From: Acidobacteriaceae bacterium
Lineage (GTDB): Bacteria > Acidobacteriota > Terriglobia > Terriglobales > Acidobacteriaceae
Length of the DNA stretch: 48,767 nt
Reading direction: 5' to 3'
NCBI GenBank assembly: GCA_025355385.1
Contig: JANXZS010000053.1
Coordinates: 1-48,767 of the forward strand
In this document: positions 17,720 to 26,960 of the stretch, one piece after another
How positions within the stretch are numbered: position 1 is the first letter of the stretch
How the letters are laid out: each line of letters begins with the position of its first letter
Notes under the pieces: model-generated
The model's database searches: none
Seen by the model: the letters and a program-made list of their open reading frames with translations, nothing else
Told to the model about the DNA's origin: nothing
Translations under genes and position numbers: made by a program

Positions 17720-19633
17720 TCAAACTCGCTTATTGAGGATGTCCGCAGGATTTGCGGGTGTTGCATCGGGCGGGTGGAAGAAGCGGTGGATGTTCTCCGC
17801 AGTTCCGCGAGGGACCACCGCGGTGAGCGCCTCCATATCCGCATTCTGCACGCTGTTGAGGCTGCCAAAGTGTTGCAACAGGCGAATGCGTGTGCGGTCG
17901 CCCACGCCAGGGACATGCAGCAAGTCGGAATCGCGATCGCGCATTTCTCTGCGCTTGCGGTGATAGGTTACAGCGAAGCGGTGCGATTCATCCCGAATAC
18001 GCTGCACGAGGTGAAGAACGGGGGAGCGACGCTCCAGCACAATAGGCTCATCCTCCTGCCCGTGGAGATAGATGATCTCTTCGCGTTTCGCAATCGACGC
18101 GAGTGGCTGAGTGACCAGGCCGAGTTCTTCGAGCGCTGCGGCCGCAGCATGCAGTTGGCCCAGTCCGCCGTCGATGAGGATGAGGCTTGGCATCGGCTTC
18201 TGCTCCTCCCGCAGCCGCTTGTAACGGCGCCCCACTACCTCGCGCATCGAAGCGAAGTCATCGACGCCTTCGACAGTTTTGATCTGGAACTTGCGATAGG
18301 CTGACTTCTTCATCGCGCCATCTTCCCAAACCACCATCGACGCCACTGTCTCCGCACCCTGTATGTGCGAGATGTCGAAGCACTCTATGGTGCGTGGCAG
18401 TTCGGATAGCATGAGCGAATCCTGCAGTGCTTCCTGAATCATTTTCTGCGTGGGCTGCAATACGCGGAAGCGTTGATCGTAACTTTGCTTGGCGTTCTGT
18501 CCAGCCAGATCTACGAGCGACCGCTTGTCTCCACGGAGGGGCACTGCCAGCTCTACCTTGCGGCCAGTCCGCTCACTCAGGAGCCCGGCAAGACTCGCCC
18601 TGTCGGCGAAGTCGGCTGGCAGGAAGATGCACTTGGGAACATAGTGTTGGTCGATATAGAGCTGCTTTAGTAGAGCGGAGAAGAAGACTCCTGCATCGAA
18701 GTCCGGGCGGCTTGCCGGATCCACAGGCGCAGCTTTTGCGTCTTCTGAAGGCTCATTGGGCTCGACCAACTCGGGCAATTGTTCCCAGAAAAATTCGCGA
18801 CGATCGACAATCTTGCCACTGCGCATGTGGAAGAGATTCGCGGCTAACATTCCGTTTTCGTAGTGGTAGCCGAAGACGTCGGCGTCGTCACCTTCCGCCG
18901 CAGCCATGCGCTGCTTCTCGGCCACCTGATCGACGGTGATCAGCAGATCACGATACTTGCCTGCAAGTTCAAACTGCTCCTGCTGCGCCGCATCCTGCAT
19001 GCGTTGTTCGAGAGATTTCGCCAGTTCGCTCTGACGCCCTTCGAGGAAGAGTTGCGCGTCCCGTACCGCTTCACGGTACGCCTCGGCTGTGGTCAACCCC
19101 TCGACGCAGGGGCCAAGGCAGCGCTTAATGTGATATTGCAGGCAAGGACGCGCGTGGTAACGCGACAGATCCACCTTGCAACTGGGCAGCATGAAACTGC
19201 GATGGATCAGTTCCGCGATGCGGTAGGCGAGGTTTCCGGGAAAGTAGGGACCATAATAAGCGCCGCCATCCTTGCGCAGGTGTCGCGTCACAAACACTTT
19301 GGGATAGCGGTCGCCCAGTGTCAGCTTCACATAGGGATAGGTCTTGTCATCACGCAACAGGATATTAAAGCGGGGCTTGCGCTGCTTGATCAGGTTATTT
19401 TCTAGCGCAAGCGCCTCATGCTCGTTGTCCACAAGAATGTAGTCAAGGTCAACTGCTTCGCGCATCAGCGAACCGGTCTTGGCGTTCGCCTGGGAAGACT
19501 CCAGCAGATACGAGCGGACGCGCGCCCGCAGGTTCTTTGCCTTGCCCACGTAGATGACTTCATCGTCGGCGTTTTTGTAAAGGTACACGCCGGGACCGGC
19601 CGGCAGCGTCCGAATTTTCTCGTTAAGATCCAT
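17720..19633 (-). CDS. uvrC: excinuclease ABC subunit C
   Basis: UvrC makes the 3' and 5' incisions around lesions recognised by UvrAB in nucleotide excision repair. The 637-residue protein has an N-terminal GIY-YIG nuclease domain (PGVYLYKNADDEVIYVGKA, about 13-31), a Cys cluster near 155-175, a UVR motif that contacts UvrB (about 205-240), an RNase-H-like domain with the FDISHIQG and VWEDGAMKKSAYRKF segments, and a C-terminal helix-hairpin-helix (VPGVGDRTRIRLLQHFGSL). AAGGG lies 10 bases before the ATG. uvrA lies about 3 kb to the right on the same strand, separated by the OmpA-type lipoprotein gene, pyrE and a protease gene. uvrB is not in the window. Confidence 0.96.
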   Translation of the reverse strand: MDLNEKIRTLPAGPGVYLYKNADDEVIYVGKAKNLRARVRSYLLESSQANAKTGSLMREAVDLDYILVDNEHEALALENNLIKQRKPRFNILLRDDKTYPYVKLTLGDRYPKVFVTRHLRKDGGAYYGPYFPGNLAYRIAELIHRSFMLPSCKVDLSRYHARPCLQYHIKRCLGPCVEGLTTAEAYREAVRDAQLFLEGRQSELAKSLEQRMQDAAQQEQFELAGKYRDLLITVDQVAEKQRMAAAEGDDADVFGYHYENGMLAANLFHMRSGKIVDRREFFWEQLPELVEPNEPSEDAKAAPVDPASRPDFDAGVFFSALLKQLYIDQHYVPKCIFLPADFADRASLAGLLSERTGRKVELAVPLRGDKRSLVDLAGQNAKQSYDQRFRVLQPTQKMIQEALQDSLMLSELPRTIECFDISHIQGAETVASMVVWEDGAMKKSAYRKFQIKTVEGVDDFASMREVVGRRYKRLREEQKPMPSLILIDGGLGQLHAAAAALEELGLVTQPLASIAKREEIIYLHGQEDEPIVLERRSPVLHLVQRIRDESHRFAVTYHRKRREMRDRDSDLLHVPGVGDRTRIRLLQHFGSLNSVQNADMEALTAVVPRGTAENIHRFFHPPDATPANPADILNKRV

Positions 19634-19892
19634 CGTTGCGAGGCCCTTTTAAGTTTAGCGGTTTCTCTAACGATCTGAATCGACAGGCGAGTAAAGGGGT
19701 CTATAAGGTAAGAAATACTCGGTTGAGGGCCGAGCTTTTCCATCAAAATGTCAGCGCAACTTCATGCAATAATTGACCTTGGTCGGCAAACGTGCATTTG
19801 GCAGACTTATTGCATCCCATAGATGTTTAATTAATTGTTAAAAGCTGTTCGCAGAATTTAAAAATCTGAACTGACAAACGGAGTGCAAGTCC

Positions 19893-20636
19893 ATGAAGGC
19901 AGATATTTTTAGGTCGTTGAGGGCATTCTCAGCCTTGGGAGCAGTCTCTATGCTTCTGGTCACGGGCTGCTCGACTAAAAACTACGTTCGCAAACAGACG
20001 ACCCCTATTATCCAGCACACGAACGAGTTGGATGACGCCACGGCGAAGAACAATCGCAATATAAAAGACGTTGACCAGCGCGCGCAGCAGGGTATCACCC
20101 AGGCTCAGTCCTCCGCCGAAACGGCTGGACAAAAGGCCACTCAGGCGGGCCAGTCTGCAACCCAGGCCCAGTCCTCCGCACAAGAAGCAGTGACTCGCGC
20201 CGATTCCCTCGCCAGTGTGGTCAAGAACCTTGATAACTACAAGTCGATTTCGGATGTCTCAGTGACCTTTGGTTTTGACAAGGCAGTATTGACAAAGGCA
20301 GACAAGGCAGAACTCGACAAGTTTGCGACACGCCTCGGCGACGTTAAGAGCTACATTCTTGAGGTAACGGGTGGGACTGACTCGACCGGCGATGCACAGT
20401 ATAACTATGGATTGAGCCAGCGTCGCGCGGATGCGGTGGTGCAGTATCTTGCAGCCACTTATAACGTCGCCCCACATCGCTTTTACCTGATCGGAATTGG
20501 AAAGGATCAGGAAGTTGCGCCCAATACTACTGCGGCGGGCCGCGCCAAGAATCGCAGGGTTCTGGTGCAACTGCTCTCGAACACGGCGGATGCAAGCGCA
20601 GCTCCGCAAACCGGAAGCGTTTCGCAGCCAAAATAG
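19893..20636 (+). CDS. OmpA-family (Pal-like) lipoprotein with long coiled-coil segment
   Basis: This 247-residue lipoprotein has a signal peptide ending in the lipobox LVTGC with acylated Cys26. Residues about 35-120 form an Ala/Gln/Ser-rich heptad-like stretch with repeating ITQAQSSAETAGQKATQAG-type units, resembling Lpp-like coiled coils. The C-terminal OmpA domain (about 130-235) contains the peptidoglycan-binding signature around YGLSQRRADAVVQYL (about 175-189). It should anchor the outer membrane to peptidoglycan. It is distinct from, and unlinked to, the true pal gene in the Tol operon. GGAG lies 9 bases before the ATG. A strong hairpin follows. The 259-base upstream gap is AT-richer than its surroundings and probably contains its promoter. 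Confidence 0.9.
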   Translation: MKADIFRSLRAFSALGAVSMLLVTGCSTKNYVRKQTTPIIQHTNELDDATAKNNRNIKDVDQRAQQGITQAQSSAETAGQKATQAGQSATQAQSSAQEAVTRADSLASVVKNLDNYKSISDVSVTFGFDKAVLTKADKAELDKFATRLGDVKSYILEVTGGTDSTGDAQYNYGLSQRRADAVVQYLAATYNVAPHRFYLIGIGKDQEVAPNTTAAGRAKNRRVLVQLLSNTADASAAPQTGSVSQPK

Positions 20637-20660
20637 AAGTGGATTAGATGGGTGTGGTCG

Positions 20661-20689
20661 GGGCCGCAGCTCAGATGCTGCGGCCCTTT
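20661..20689 (+). terminator. intrinsic terminator after the OmpA-family lipoprotein gene
   Basis: GGGCCGCAGC (20661-20670) pairs perfectly with GCTGCGGCCC (20677-20686) over a six-base loop TCAGAT, followed by TTT. The 10-bp GC-rich stem 25 bases after the stop is very stable. The gene to the right is convergent (pyrE), so the hairpin may also help end that transcript, though on that side it lacks a U run. Confidence 0.8.
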
Positions 20690-20761
20690 GGCATTCGATA
20701 TCCCAACCGTCTGCGCGGATCCTCGCATTTCTACGAGGGTAATGCTCCATTTACTTTTGGT

Positions 20762-21367
20762 TCACATGGGCATCTTGCTGATGTATTCTGTGCGAACCTC
20801 GGCTGCAGTAAACAAGCTGAAAAAAGGGGCTCCCTGCGCAGCAGCTTCGACTGCCGGGCGTCCTTTGGCTTCCCTGCGCTCCACAAGGCACACGACAGCG
20901 ATGACTTTCATTCCAGCTTCCCGTGCGGCCTCGATCGCAGCAATTGTCGAGCTTCCCGTGGTGCATACATCATCGACAATCAGCACCTTGGCGCCCTTCC
21001 CGCAGTAGCCTTCTATCCTTTTTCCCGTTCCATGGGTCTTCTCCGTTTTGCGCACCAGAAAGCCATGGATCAACGGAGCACTGTTGTGCTTGAGCGCGTA
21101 GCAGGCGCTGGCCGTGGCGACGTTGGAGACGATAGGATCGGCGCCCATTGTCAATCCTCCGACTGCGTCGGGCTTCAGGCTGTGATGGTGGAGCAGGTCC
21201 AGAATAGCGAGCCCGGTCAGGCGGCCGCCCTCGGCGTGCAGAGTGGTGGTGCGGCAGTCGATGTAGTAATCGCTTTGGGTGCCGGAGGCGAGGGTAAATT
21301 TCCCCAGCTTAAAGGAGACTCGGGAGAGCAGTGAAAGCAGCGCGGCGTGGGAGTCCGAAGTGGTCAT
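20762..21367 (-). CDS. pyrE: orotate phosphoribosyltransferase
   Basis: PyrE joins orotate and PRPP to form OMP in de novo pyrimidine synthesis. The 201-residue protein carries the FTLASGTQSDYYIDCR orotate-site segment (24-39), GLTMGADPIV (71-80), FLVRKTEKTHGTGKRIEG (103-120; flexible catalytic loop) and the PRPP-binding VLIVDDVCTTGSS (128-140). Length is normal. It is the last gene of a same-strand run after uvrA and the CPBP protease gene, starting 66 bases after the protease stop. pyrF and other pyr genes are not present. Confidence 0.96.
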   Translation of the reverse strand: MTTSDSHAALLSLLSRVSFKLGKFTLASGTQSDYYIDCRTTTLHAEGGRLTGLAILDLLHHHSLKPDAVGGLTMGADPIVSNVATASACYALKHNSAPLIHGFLVRKTEKTHGTGKRIEGYCGKGAKVLIVDDVCTTGSSTIAAIEAAREAGMKVIAVVCLVERREAKGRPAVEAAAQGAPFFSLFTAAEVRTEYISKMPM

Positions 21368-21433
21368 CGCTAGTGATTGTAGTCGAATCGTGCGGTAGTT
21401 TCTTTACGCAATGCAGGCAGACAGAAGCGTGCT

Positions 21434-22372
21434 CTAGCCATGCAGCTTGTCGAGATGGCGAAATCCGTCCGTCGCTAGATAGAGTGTTGTAAAGATGGAT
21501 AGGTTATATGTGGCGTGCACTGCGACGCTGGCTGCAAGTGAACTCGTCCTGAATCTCACGATGCACAAGACAATACTGACTGCAAAGAGTACGGCCAATG
21601 GGGCAAACGCGTTGGCCAGCTGTTCAGAATGCAGCAGCGCGAATGGGATACTGGTGCCGATCGCAGCAAATATCATCGCAGGGAGACTCCATAAAGGCTG
21701 GCCGGATATGGGATCAATGCGACGCTCTGGATGACGCCAAATTCTGTGTCCAAGCCAGTCCCATGCGGTGGCCAGCGAAGGCAGCAGGAACCCCCGGAAT
21801 GCCAATTCCTCCAATGCCGGGGCGATCAGGACACCGAAGACGCTGACCATCCAAACCGAGGACCTCGTTTTGAAGAAATCGTCGATGGGAAGCGTCTTTG
21901 GAATGGGCAGAAAGTTGGACAAAAACTGTATCACCAACCCCACACCCAGGCCTGTCGCCAGAAGCCACGGCCAGCGACGACGGGCCACGCCCAGATTCCA
22001 CGAAACCCCGTCAAGAAACGGCCGGTACCACATGAGTGGAAACAGGAACCAGCTCACAGCCCAGACGAGCGAATAAGCGACGGCCATAGTCGGCATCACG
22101 ACGAGCGGATTCTTCTGCAGCTTTTCAAAGGGGATTCCGCCGAAAATGTGCAGGGCGCTACCAATGCCCACAGCGAACATGACTCCGAGCGTAGCCACAA
22201 TGACGATTCCGCCAAAGATAAGGGCGTGTCCTAAGTGGGGCACGGCGCGCGGCACGTGAGCAAAGACCTCGTCTACCGCGATCGGGCGCGAGCCAGCCTG
22301 AGTAGTCGGCTCTGGTGGCTCCATGGCTTCAGACTGCGAGGCCGCGTCCAACCGCTCGGGATCGGTGGTCAT
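21434..22372 (-). CDS. CPBP-family intramembrane metalloprotease
   Basis: This is a 312-residue multi-pass membrane protein of the CPBP (CAAX protease / bacteriocin-processing / Abi) family. About 45 polar residues precede the first of six to eight hydrophobic segments. The metal-site motifs are present: EELAFRG with Glu188, Glu189 and Arg193; FALLHSEQ; and SVAVHATYN. These are the three expected catalytic elements, so it is probably active, cleaving substrates in the inner membrane. The start ATG lies 2 bases after the uvrA stop, so it is probably translationally linked to uvrA. Its substrate is unknown. The link with DNA repair is positional only. Confidence 0.9.
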   Translation of the reverse strand: MTTDPERLDAASQSEAMEPPEPTTQAGSRPIAVDEVFAHVPRAVPHLGHALIFGGIVIVATLGVMFAVGIGSALHIFGGIPFEKLQKNPLVVMPTMAVAYSLVWAVSWFLFPLMWYRPFLDGVSWNLGVARRRWPWLLATGLGVGLVIQFLSNFLPIPKTLPIDDFFKTRSSVWMVSVFGVLIAPALEELAFRGFLLPSLATAWDWLGHRIWRHPERRIDPISGQPLWSLPAMIFAAIGTSIPFALLHSEQLANAFAPLAVLFAVSIVLCIVRFRTSSLAASVAVHATYNLSIFTTLYLATDGFRHLDKLHG

Positions 22373-22374
22373 GC

Positions 22375-25284
22375 TTATTCTTCCTTTGCGGCACCGTTGC
22401 TGCCGTTGCTGCTTGCTGTTTTAACGCGTCTCCTGGATTTCCCAGTTGCTGAGGTCCCGTTGGCGACGAGTACAGTCGGAGAGGTCGCGGCACCATTGGG
22501 CCTCGGGGTTGTCCTCGAATAATAACGCTGCAGGAATCCACCGGTGTAAGAACCCGGTACCCAGGCGACATCTTCCGGCCTGCCCTCGGCTACGATACGA
22601 CCGCCATCTTCTCCCCCTTCAGGCCCCAGATCGATCAGCCAGTCCGCGTTGCGAATTACATCGAGGTTATGTTCGATGATTATCACTGTATTGCCCAGGT
22701 CGGCTAGCCGGTGCAGAACGTCGAGCAGCCTGCGCACATCGTCGAAGTGCAGGCCGGTGGTGGGTTCGTCCAATAGGTACAGAGTGCGTCCTGTCTGCCG
22801 CTTTGAGAGTTCGCGAGCCAGCTTCATTCGCTGCGCTTCGCCGCCGCTCAGCGTGGTTGCGGACTGGCCTAGGTGAATGTAGCCGAGGCCCACATCTACC
22901 AGGGTCCGCAGCTTCTGATTCACTTGCGGAATGTCTGCCAGGACGGGCAAAGCGTCCTCGATGGCCAGCTCCAGGACATCCGCGATGGAGTAGCCATTAA
23001 ACTTTACAGCCAGCGTTTCCTGATTGTAACGGCGACCGTTACAAACCTCGCAGAGCACGTAGACGTCAGGCAGGAAGTTCATCTCGATGCGGCGCTGGCC
23101 TTCGCCCTGGCAGGCCTCGCACCGGCCCCCTGAGACATTGAACGAGAAGCGTCCCGGCTTGTAGCCCCGTTCCCGCGACTGCGGCAGCATGGCAAAGAGG
23201 TCGCGGATGGCAGTGAATACGCCGGTGTATGTCGCCGGGTTGGAGCGCGGTGTGCGGCCAATAGGGGATTGATCGATGCGAATGGCCTTGTCGATCTGGT
23301 CGAACCCGGAGATGGCTGTGTGTTCACCGGGTTCTTCGCGTGAGCCATATAACTCATGGGCGAGGGACCGGTAAAGAATGTCGTTAACCAGCGTGCTCTT
23401 GCCTGAGCCGCTCACTCCGGTCACCACCGTCATGACGCCGAGAGGGAAGCGCGCGCTGAGATTCTGTAGATTGTGGCTGCGGGCACCATTGACCGTGATC
23501 CACCTTTCCGTCAGCAGCCGGGGTTCACTGCGGTGCAGGACGCTGAACTCGCCACTCAAGTAGCGTCCGGTAAGTGACGCGGGCGAATTGATGATGTCGG
23601 CTGGAGTTCCTTCCGCGACGACCTGACCACCCAGCTTTCCGGCTCCTGGACCTAGATCCAGAACATAGTCCGCGTGACGGATGGTGTCTTCGTCATGTTC
23701 AACCACGAGAACCGTATTCCCCAGATCCCGCAGGGATTCTAGCGCCGCGATCAGTTTCTGATTATCCCGCTGATGGAGTCCAATCGAAGGCTCGTCGAGC
23801 ACGTAAAGTACGCCGCGGAGGCGAGATCCGATCTGCGTCGCAAGCCGAATACGCTGGCCCTCTCCACCCGAGAGGGACGCGGCATTGCGATCCAGCGAAA
23901 GGTAGCTGAGTCCCACGGCGTTAAGGAATTCCAGCCGCTCGACAATCTCACGGCGCAGGCGCTCGGCGATCAGCGCCTCACGTGCAGAAAAGTGAAACGT
24001 CTGGGCTGAGGCCAGCGCCCGGCGCAGCGGGAGTGCCGTGAAGTCCGCGATGGATAGGTCGCCGATCTGAACGGCAAGCGATTCTGGCCGCAATCGACGG
24101 CCCTTACAGGCGCTGCATTTCGAGGCGGACATATAATTCAGCAGCCATTCGCCGTAGGCATCAGACTTCGACTCATCGAGACTATTGCGCAGGTAGGCCA
24201 CGATTCCGTGGAATCCCGTGCGCGGCGCTTCTGTCTTGGCGGGCCCGTAAAGCAAAATATTCTGCTGTTTTTCCGTCAGGCTTTGGAATGGTTCGCTGAG
24301 GTCGATCTTGTAGCGGTCGGCCGCCAGATTGATTAGCTTGACCAGATATTGTGAGCTGGATCCCGGACCAAGGCCGCCGTCAAGGAGGGGCTTCTTCCAG
24401 TCGGTGATGATCTTGTTGGGATCGAAGTCGTAGATGCTGCCCAGGCCGTTGCATTCCGCGCAGGCTCCGTACGAGGAGTTAAATGAGAAGCTTCGTGGTT
24501 CGAGTTTTGGCACATCGAGGCCACAATCGGGGCATGCCATCGAAGAGGAGAAGAGCTGTTCGTCGCCGCCGGCCACCGCGACGAGCACAAGTCCGTTGGC
24601 CATTTGCAGCGATTTTGCGATGGAACTTTCGAGACGCTTTTCGACCCCGGGCTTTAGCACGATGCGGTCAATGACGGCTTCGATGGTGTGATTCTTCCGC
24701 TTCTCCAACTGGATCGGCTCTGCGAGGTCACGCATCTCGCCGTCAATGCGAGCGCGAAATCCCTGCTGATCCAGTTCATCGAGCAGATCTTTGAACTCAC
24801 CCTTGCGGCCGCGCACCACGGGCGCGTAGATGGTGACACGCTCCGCCTTCGCCCGGGACAGGATCCGCTCAACGATCTGCTCGGGAGACTGCCTCGAGAT
24901 GGATCGGCCACACTTGGGGCAATGCGGCACGCCCACGGATGCATAAAGCAGGCGCAGGTAGTCATAGATCTCGGTGATGGTTCCCACGGTTGAGCGCGGG
25001 CTGCGACTGGTAGTCTTCTGTTCGATGGAGATAGCAGGGCTCAGGCCTTCAATCGAATCCACATCGGGGCGTTCAATCTGGTCGAGAAACTGGCGGGCAT
25101 AAGCGGAGAGCGTCTCAACATAACGCCGCTGACCCTCGGCGTAAATGGTGTCAAATGCGAGCGAAGATTTGCCGGAGCCGGAGAGTCCGGTAATGACAGT
25201 CAGCGTGTTGCGGGGAATCTGCACACTGATATCGCGAAGATTGTGCTGGCGCGCGCCGCGCACCGTTATATGTGTGATGGCCAT
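22375..25284 (-). CDS. uvrA: excinuclease ABC subunit A
   Basis: UvrA is the damage-sensing ATPase dimer of nucleotide excision repair that loads UvrB. The 969-residue protein has two ABC domains. The first Walker A is [13 protein letters not shown] and the second [13 protein letters not shown]. Zinc-finger cysteine pairs are at CPKCGRS, CPDCG...CAECNG and [11 protein letters not shown]...CEVCNG. ABC signature segments are [12 protein letters not shown] and [12 protein letters not shown], with DEPSIGLH and DEPTTGLH following. I start at the ATG at 25282-25284 ([16 protein letters not shown]), where homology begins; an in-frame upstream extension to 25401 lacks support. The C-terminal ~55 residues are a Ser/Thr/Lys-rich tail beyond the conserved core. 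The CPBP protease gene follows 2 bases downstream. Confidence 0.97.
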   Translation of the reverse strand: MAITHITVRGARQHNLRDISVQIPRNTLTVITGLSGSGKSSLAFDTIYAEGQRRYVETLSAYARQFLDQIERPDVDSIEGLSPAISIEQKTTSRSPRSTVGTITEIYDYLRLLYASVGVPHCPKCGRSISRQSPEQIVERILSRAKAERVTIYAPVVRGRKGEFKDLLDELDQQGFRARIDGEMRDLAEPIQLEKRKNHTIEAVIDRIVLKPGVEKRLESSIAKSLQMANGLVLVAVAGGDEQLFSSSMACPDCGLDVPKLEPRSFSFNSSYGACAECNGLGSIYDFDPNKIITDWKKPLLDGGLGPGSSSQYLVKLINLAADRYKIDLSEPFQSLTEKQQNILLYGPAKTEAPRTGFHGIVAYLRNSLDESKSDAYGEWLLNYMSASKCSACKGRRLRPESLAVQIGDLSIADFTALPLRRALASAQTFHFSAREALIAERLRREIVERLEFLNAVGLSYLSLDRNAASLSGGEGQRIRLATQIGSRLRGVLYVLDEPSIGLHQRDNQKLIAALESLRDLGNTVLVVEHDEDTIRHADYVLDLGPGAGKLGGQVVAEGTPADIINSPASLTGRYLSGEFSVLHRSEPRLLTERWITVNGARSHNLQNLSARFPLGVMTVVTGVSGSGKSTLVNDILYRSLAHELYGSREEPGEHTAISGFDQIDKAIRIDQSPIGRTPRSNPATYTGVFTAIRDLFAMLPQSRERGYKPGRFSFNVSGGRCEACQGEGQRRIEMNFLPDVYVLCEVCNGRRYNQETLAVKFNGYSIADVLELAIEDALPVLADIPQVNQKLRTLVDVGLGYIHLGQSATTLSGGEAQRMKLARELSKRQTGRTLYLLDEPTTGLHFDDVRRLLDVLHRLADLGNTVIIIEHNLDVIRNADWLIDLGPEGGEDGGRIVAEGRPEDVAWVPGSYTGGFLQRYYSRTTPRPNGAATSPTVLVANGTSATGKSRRRVKTASSNGSNGAAKEE

Positions 25285-25568
25285 GCTTGGGGCTTTATGA
25301 ACACTCGAGGAAAATGACGCGATTTGATGACTCGGTCTCTCCAGCAGAAAGTCTGCGAGAGCCAAAATGAAATCAGACTCCTTAGGTATCTTATTAGGCA
25401 ATAGAAACGGGGGTCAAACTTTGGGATTGTCTGCGACAATTGCATCACGGTGATCGCCTCTACTAGTGAATGAGGCATGGATGGCATCAAAGTGACTTAG
25501 GTTGAAACCGGAAAATGCTGACCTAAACGGTAGCGACCAAGGGCGCGCTCCTGATCAGAAGGCAAAGA

Positions 25569-25742
25569 ATGCAGAATTTGCTAAACACGGTTCTCCTGAT
25601 CTGTGCCGCTATGGGTTCTCTGGCTCTGGGAGTATTGCTGGCTTATTTAAGCTGCAACGCGGCCTTTCGCTTGTTGAGAGTGCAGGCACGATCGTACGCG
25701 GCGGCACCGCAAGCCAAGCCTCAGATCGCCCGCGTTTCGTAG
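25569..25742 (+). CDS. small single-pass membrane protein, 57 aa, uncharacterised
   Basis: A short ORF with ATG at 25569 and TAG at 25740-25742 encodes 57 residues. It has a hydrophobic stretch at about 4-29 (LLNTVLLICAAMGSLALGVL and onward), then a basic tail (RLLRVQARSY) and an Ala/Pro/Gln-rich end. This is the profile of a single transmembrane helix with a positive cytoplasmic tail. AGAAGG stands about 7 bases before the ATG, a reasonable ribosome site. It lies in the gap between divergent uvrA and the convergent STN-like gene. I know no named family. Coding status rests on the ribosome site, hydrophobic pattern and clean start and stop, not on homology. Confidence 0.55.
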   Translation: MQNLLNTVLLICAAMGSLALGVLLAYLSCNAAFRLLRVQARSYAAAPQAKPQIARVS

Positions 25743-25869
25743 TTTTGCTCACCAGATCCTTGGGCTTCCCCGCACGCACTCGCTCCCTACATGTACTTGG
25801 GAACTTAAGGGAAAACAGCGCGTCCACCATTGAAACCAATGTCGAAGTGTCATTGGCGGCAGGTGGGAC

Positions 25870-26748
25870 CTACTCCGGGGGCGGCTGCTCCGACTGCGGT
25901 TGATCTTGGTGCATTCGCTGCAACTGCTCCAGTAGCTGCTGCGGGGTTCTGACCTCGCTTCCAGGAGGGGCATTAGGACTCTGTGTTCCTGGTGGCGAGG
26001 GTTGACCCGTGGTGGGAGGCTCAATATCCTGATCTCCCTGGTCTACCTGGTCTGGCTCGGCCTCTTCGTCTGGGGGTTTGTCTGCTGCCACGGCGGCGGG
26101 TGGAGCGGTCCCACTGTTGCGCTGGCTGAGAATGAGATGCCGCGGGGCTCCATCTGCGATTTCTCCGACCATCAAAACGTTATAACCAGAGCCAACCAGC
26201 AGCGATGAGAGGACGTCACGGGGCGCGCCCGGACCGTAGTTGCCAAAGATGCGCTCATCGTGGCCGAGGCCTTCGACCTTCATCCCCGTGGCGGAGCTGA
26301 TGTCGTGCAGCACCTGCGACAGGCTTGAATTATTTGCCTGAATCGCTATGCCAGTGTGGCTGACTTCTACCTCGGCGCGACCAGCCGGCTGCTGCAGCAG
26401 GGATGTCGGCTCGGCCGGAGCTGCTGGCGTAGGTTCCGCCTGAGGGTGGACGACGTTGGGGGGCATTCCGCGCCGATGAGATTTAGGACTGGCAGGGGAA
26501 GTGGGAGGCTGCTCTGCTGGACCGGTGTTTGTCGTAGGCGGGAGTGATGAGTCCAAGGACGGTTTTGTGACTAAGGGAGCCGACGGTGAGATCACCGGGG
26601 CGGGCTTGGGTCGGGTACTCCGTACAACCGGGGCATTGACTTCGGGCGGCATGTTTTGCGCCGTGGCGCCCCCAACAAAAAAGAACCCGCAAAGGAGGGA
26701 AGGTGCCGCGGCCCGCAGCACTAGACGCAATGGCGCAGGGAGTCGCAT
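25870..26748 (-). CDS. secreted Pro-rich protein with STN-like (secretin/TonB N-terminal) domain
   Basis: This is a 292-residue protein. It begins with a signal-like segment (PSLLCGFFFVGGATAQ, cleavage after about 30). A Pro/Ser/Thr-rich linker covers 35-125. A compact domain at about 126-210 has the STN-type pattern: VEVSHTGIAIQANNSSLSQVLHDISSATGMKVEG, then a short strand, then VLSSLLVGSGYNVLM. STN domains sit at the N terminus of secretins and TonB receptors, but here no barrel or secretin pore follows; instead a Pro/Glu/Gln-rich acidic tail (211-292) ends the protein. The start at the ATG at 26746-26748 is a guess; an upstream in-frame ATG at 26820 exists. The likely location is periplasmic. 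The domain call is from pattern only. Confidence 0.7.
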   Translation of the reverse strand: MRLPAPLRLVLRAAAPSLLCGFFFVGGATAQNMPPEVNAPVVRSTRPKPAPVISPSAPLVTKPSLDSSLPPTTNTGPAEQPPTSPASPKSHRRGMPPNVVHPQAEPTPAAPAEPTSLLQQPAGRAEVEVSHTGIAIQANNSSLSQVLHDISSATGMKVEGLGHDERIFGNYGPGAPRDVLSSLLVGSGYNVLMVGEIADGAPRHLILSQRNSGTAPPAAVAADKPPDEEAEPDQVDQGDQDIEPPTTGQPSPPGTQSPNAPPGSEVRTPQQLLEQLQRMHQDQPQSEQPPPE

Positions 26749-26960
26749 GCGCCATACCGGCGTCAAACCTGCTAATACGTGACCCTCGCGAGAGCCGATT
26801 CGGGAGCTCATCAAAACCACCGTCTTCCGCCCAGGCGCCAGCCGCCTGCAGCAGAAGCATCTGTGTACTAGACTAGCAGTGGTTTTGATCCGCTTGCGCT
26901 TTTTTGCGAAAGTGGGAGAAGTGCCGGGTTTTTATTACAGATCAGGAACGAGTGCAATCG

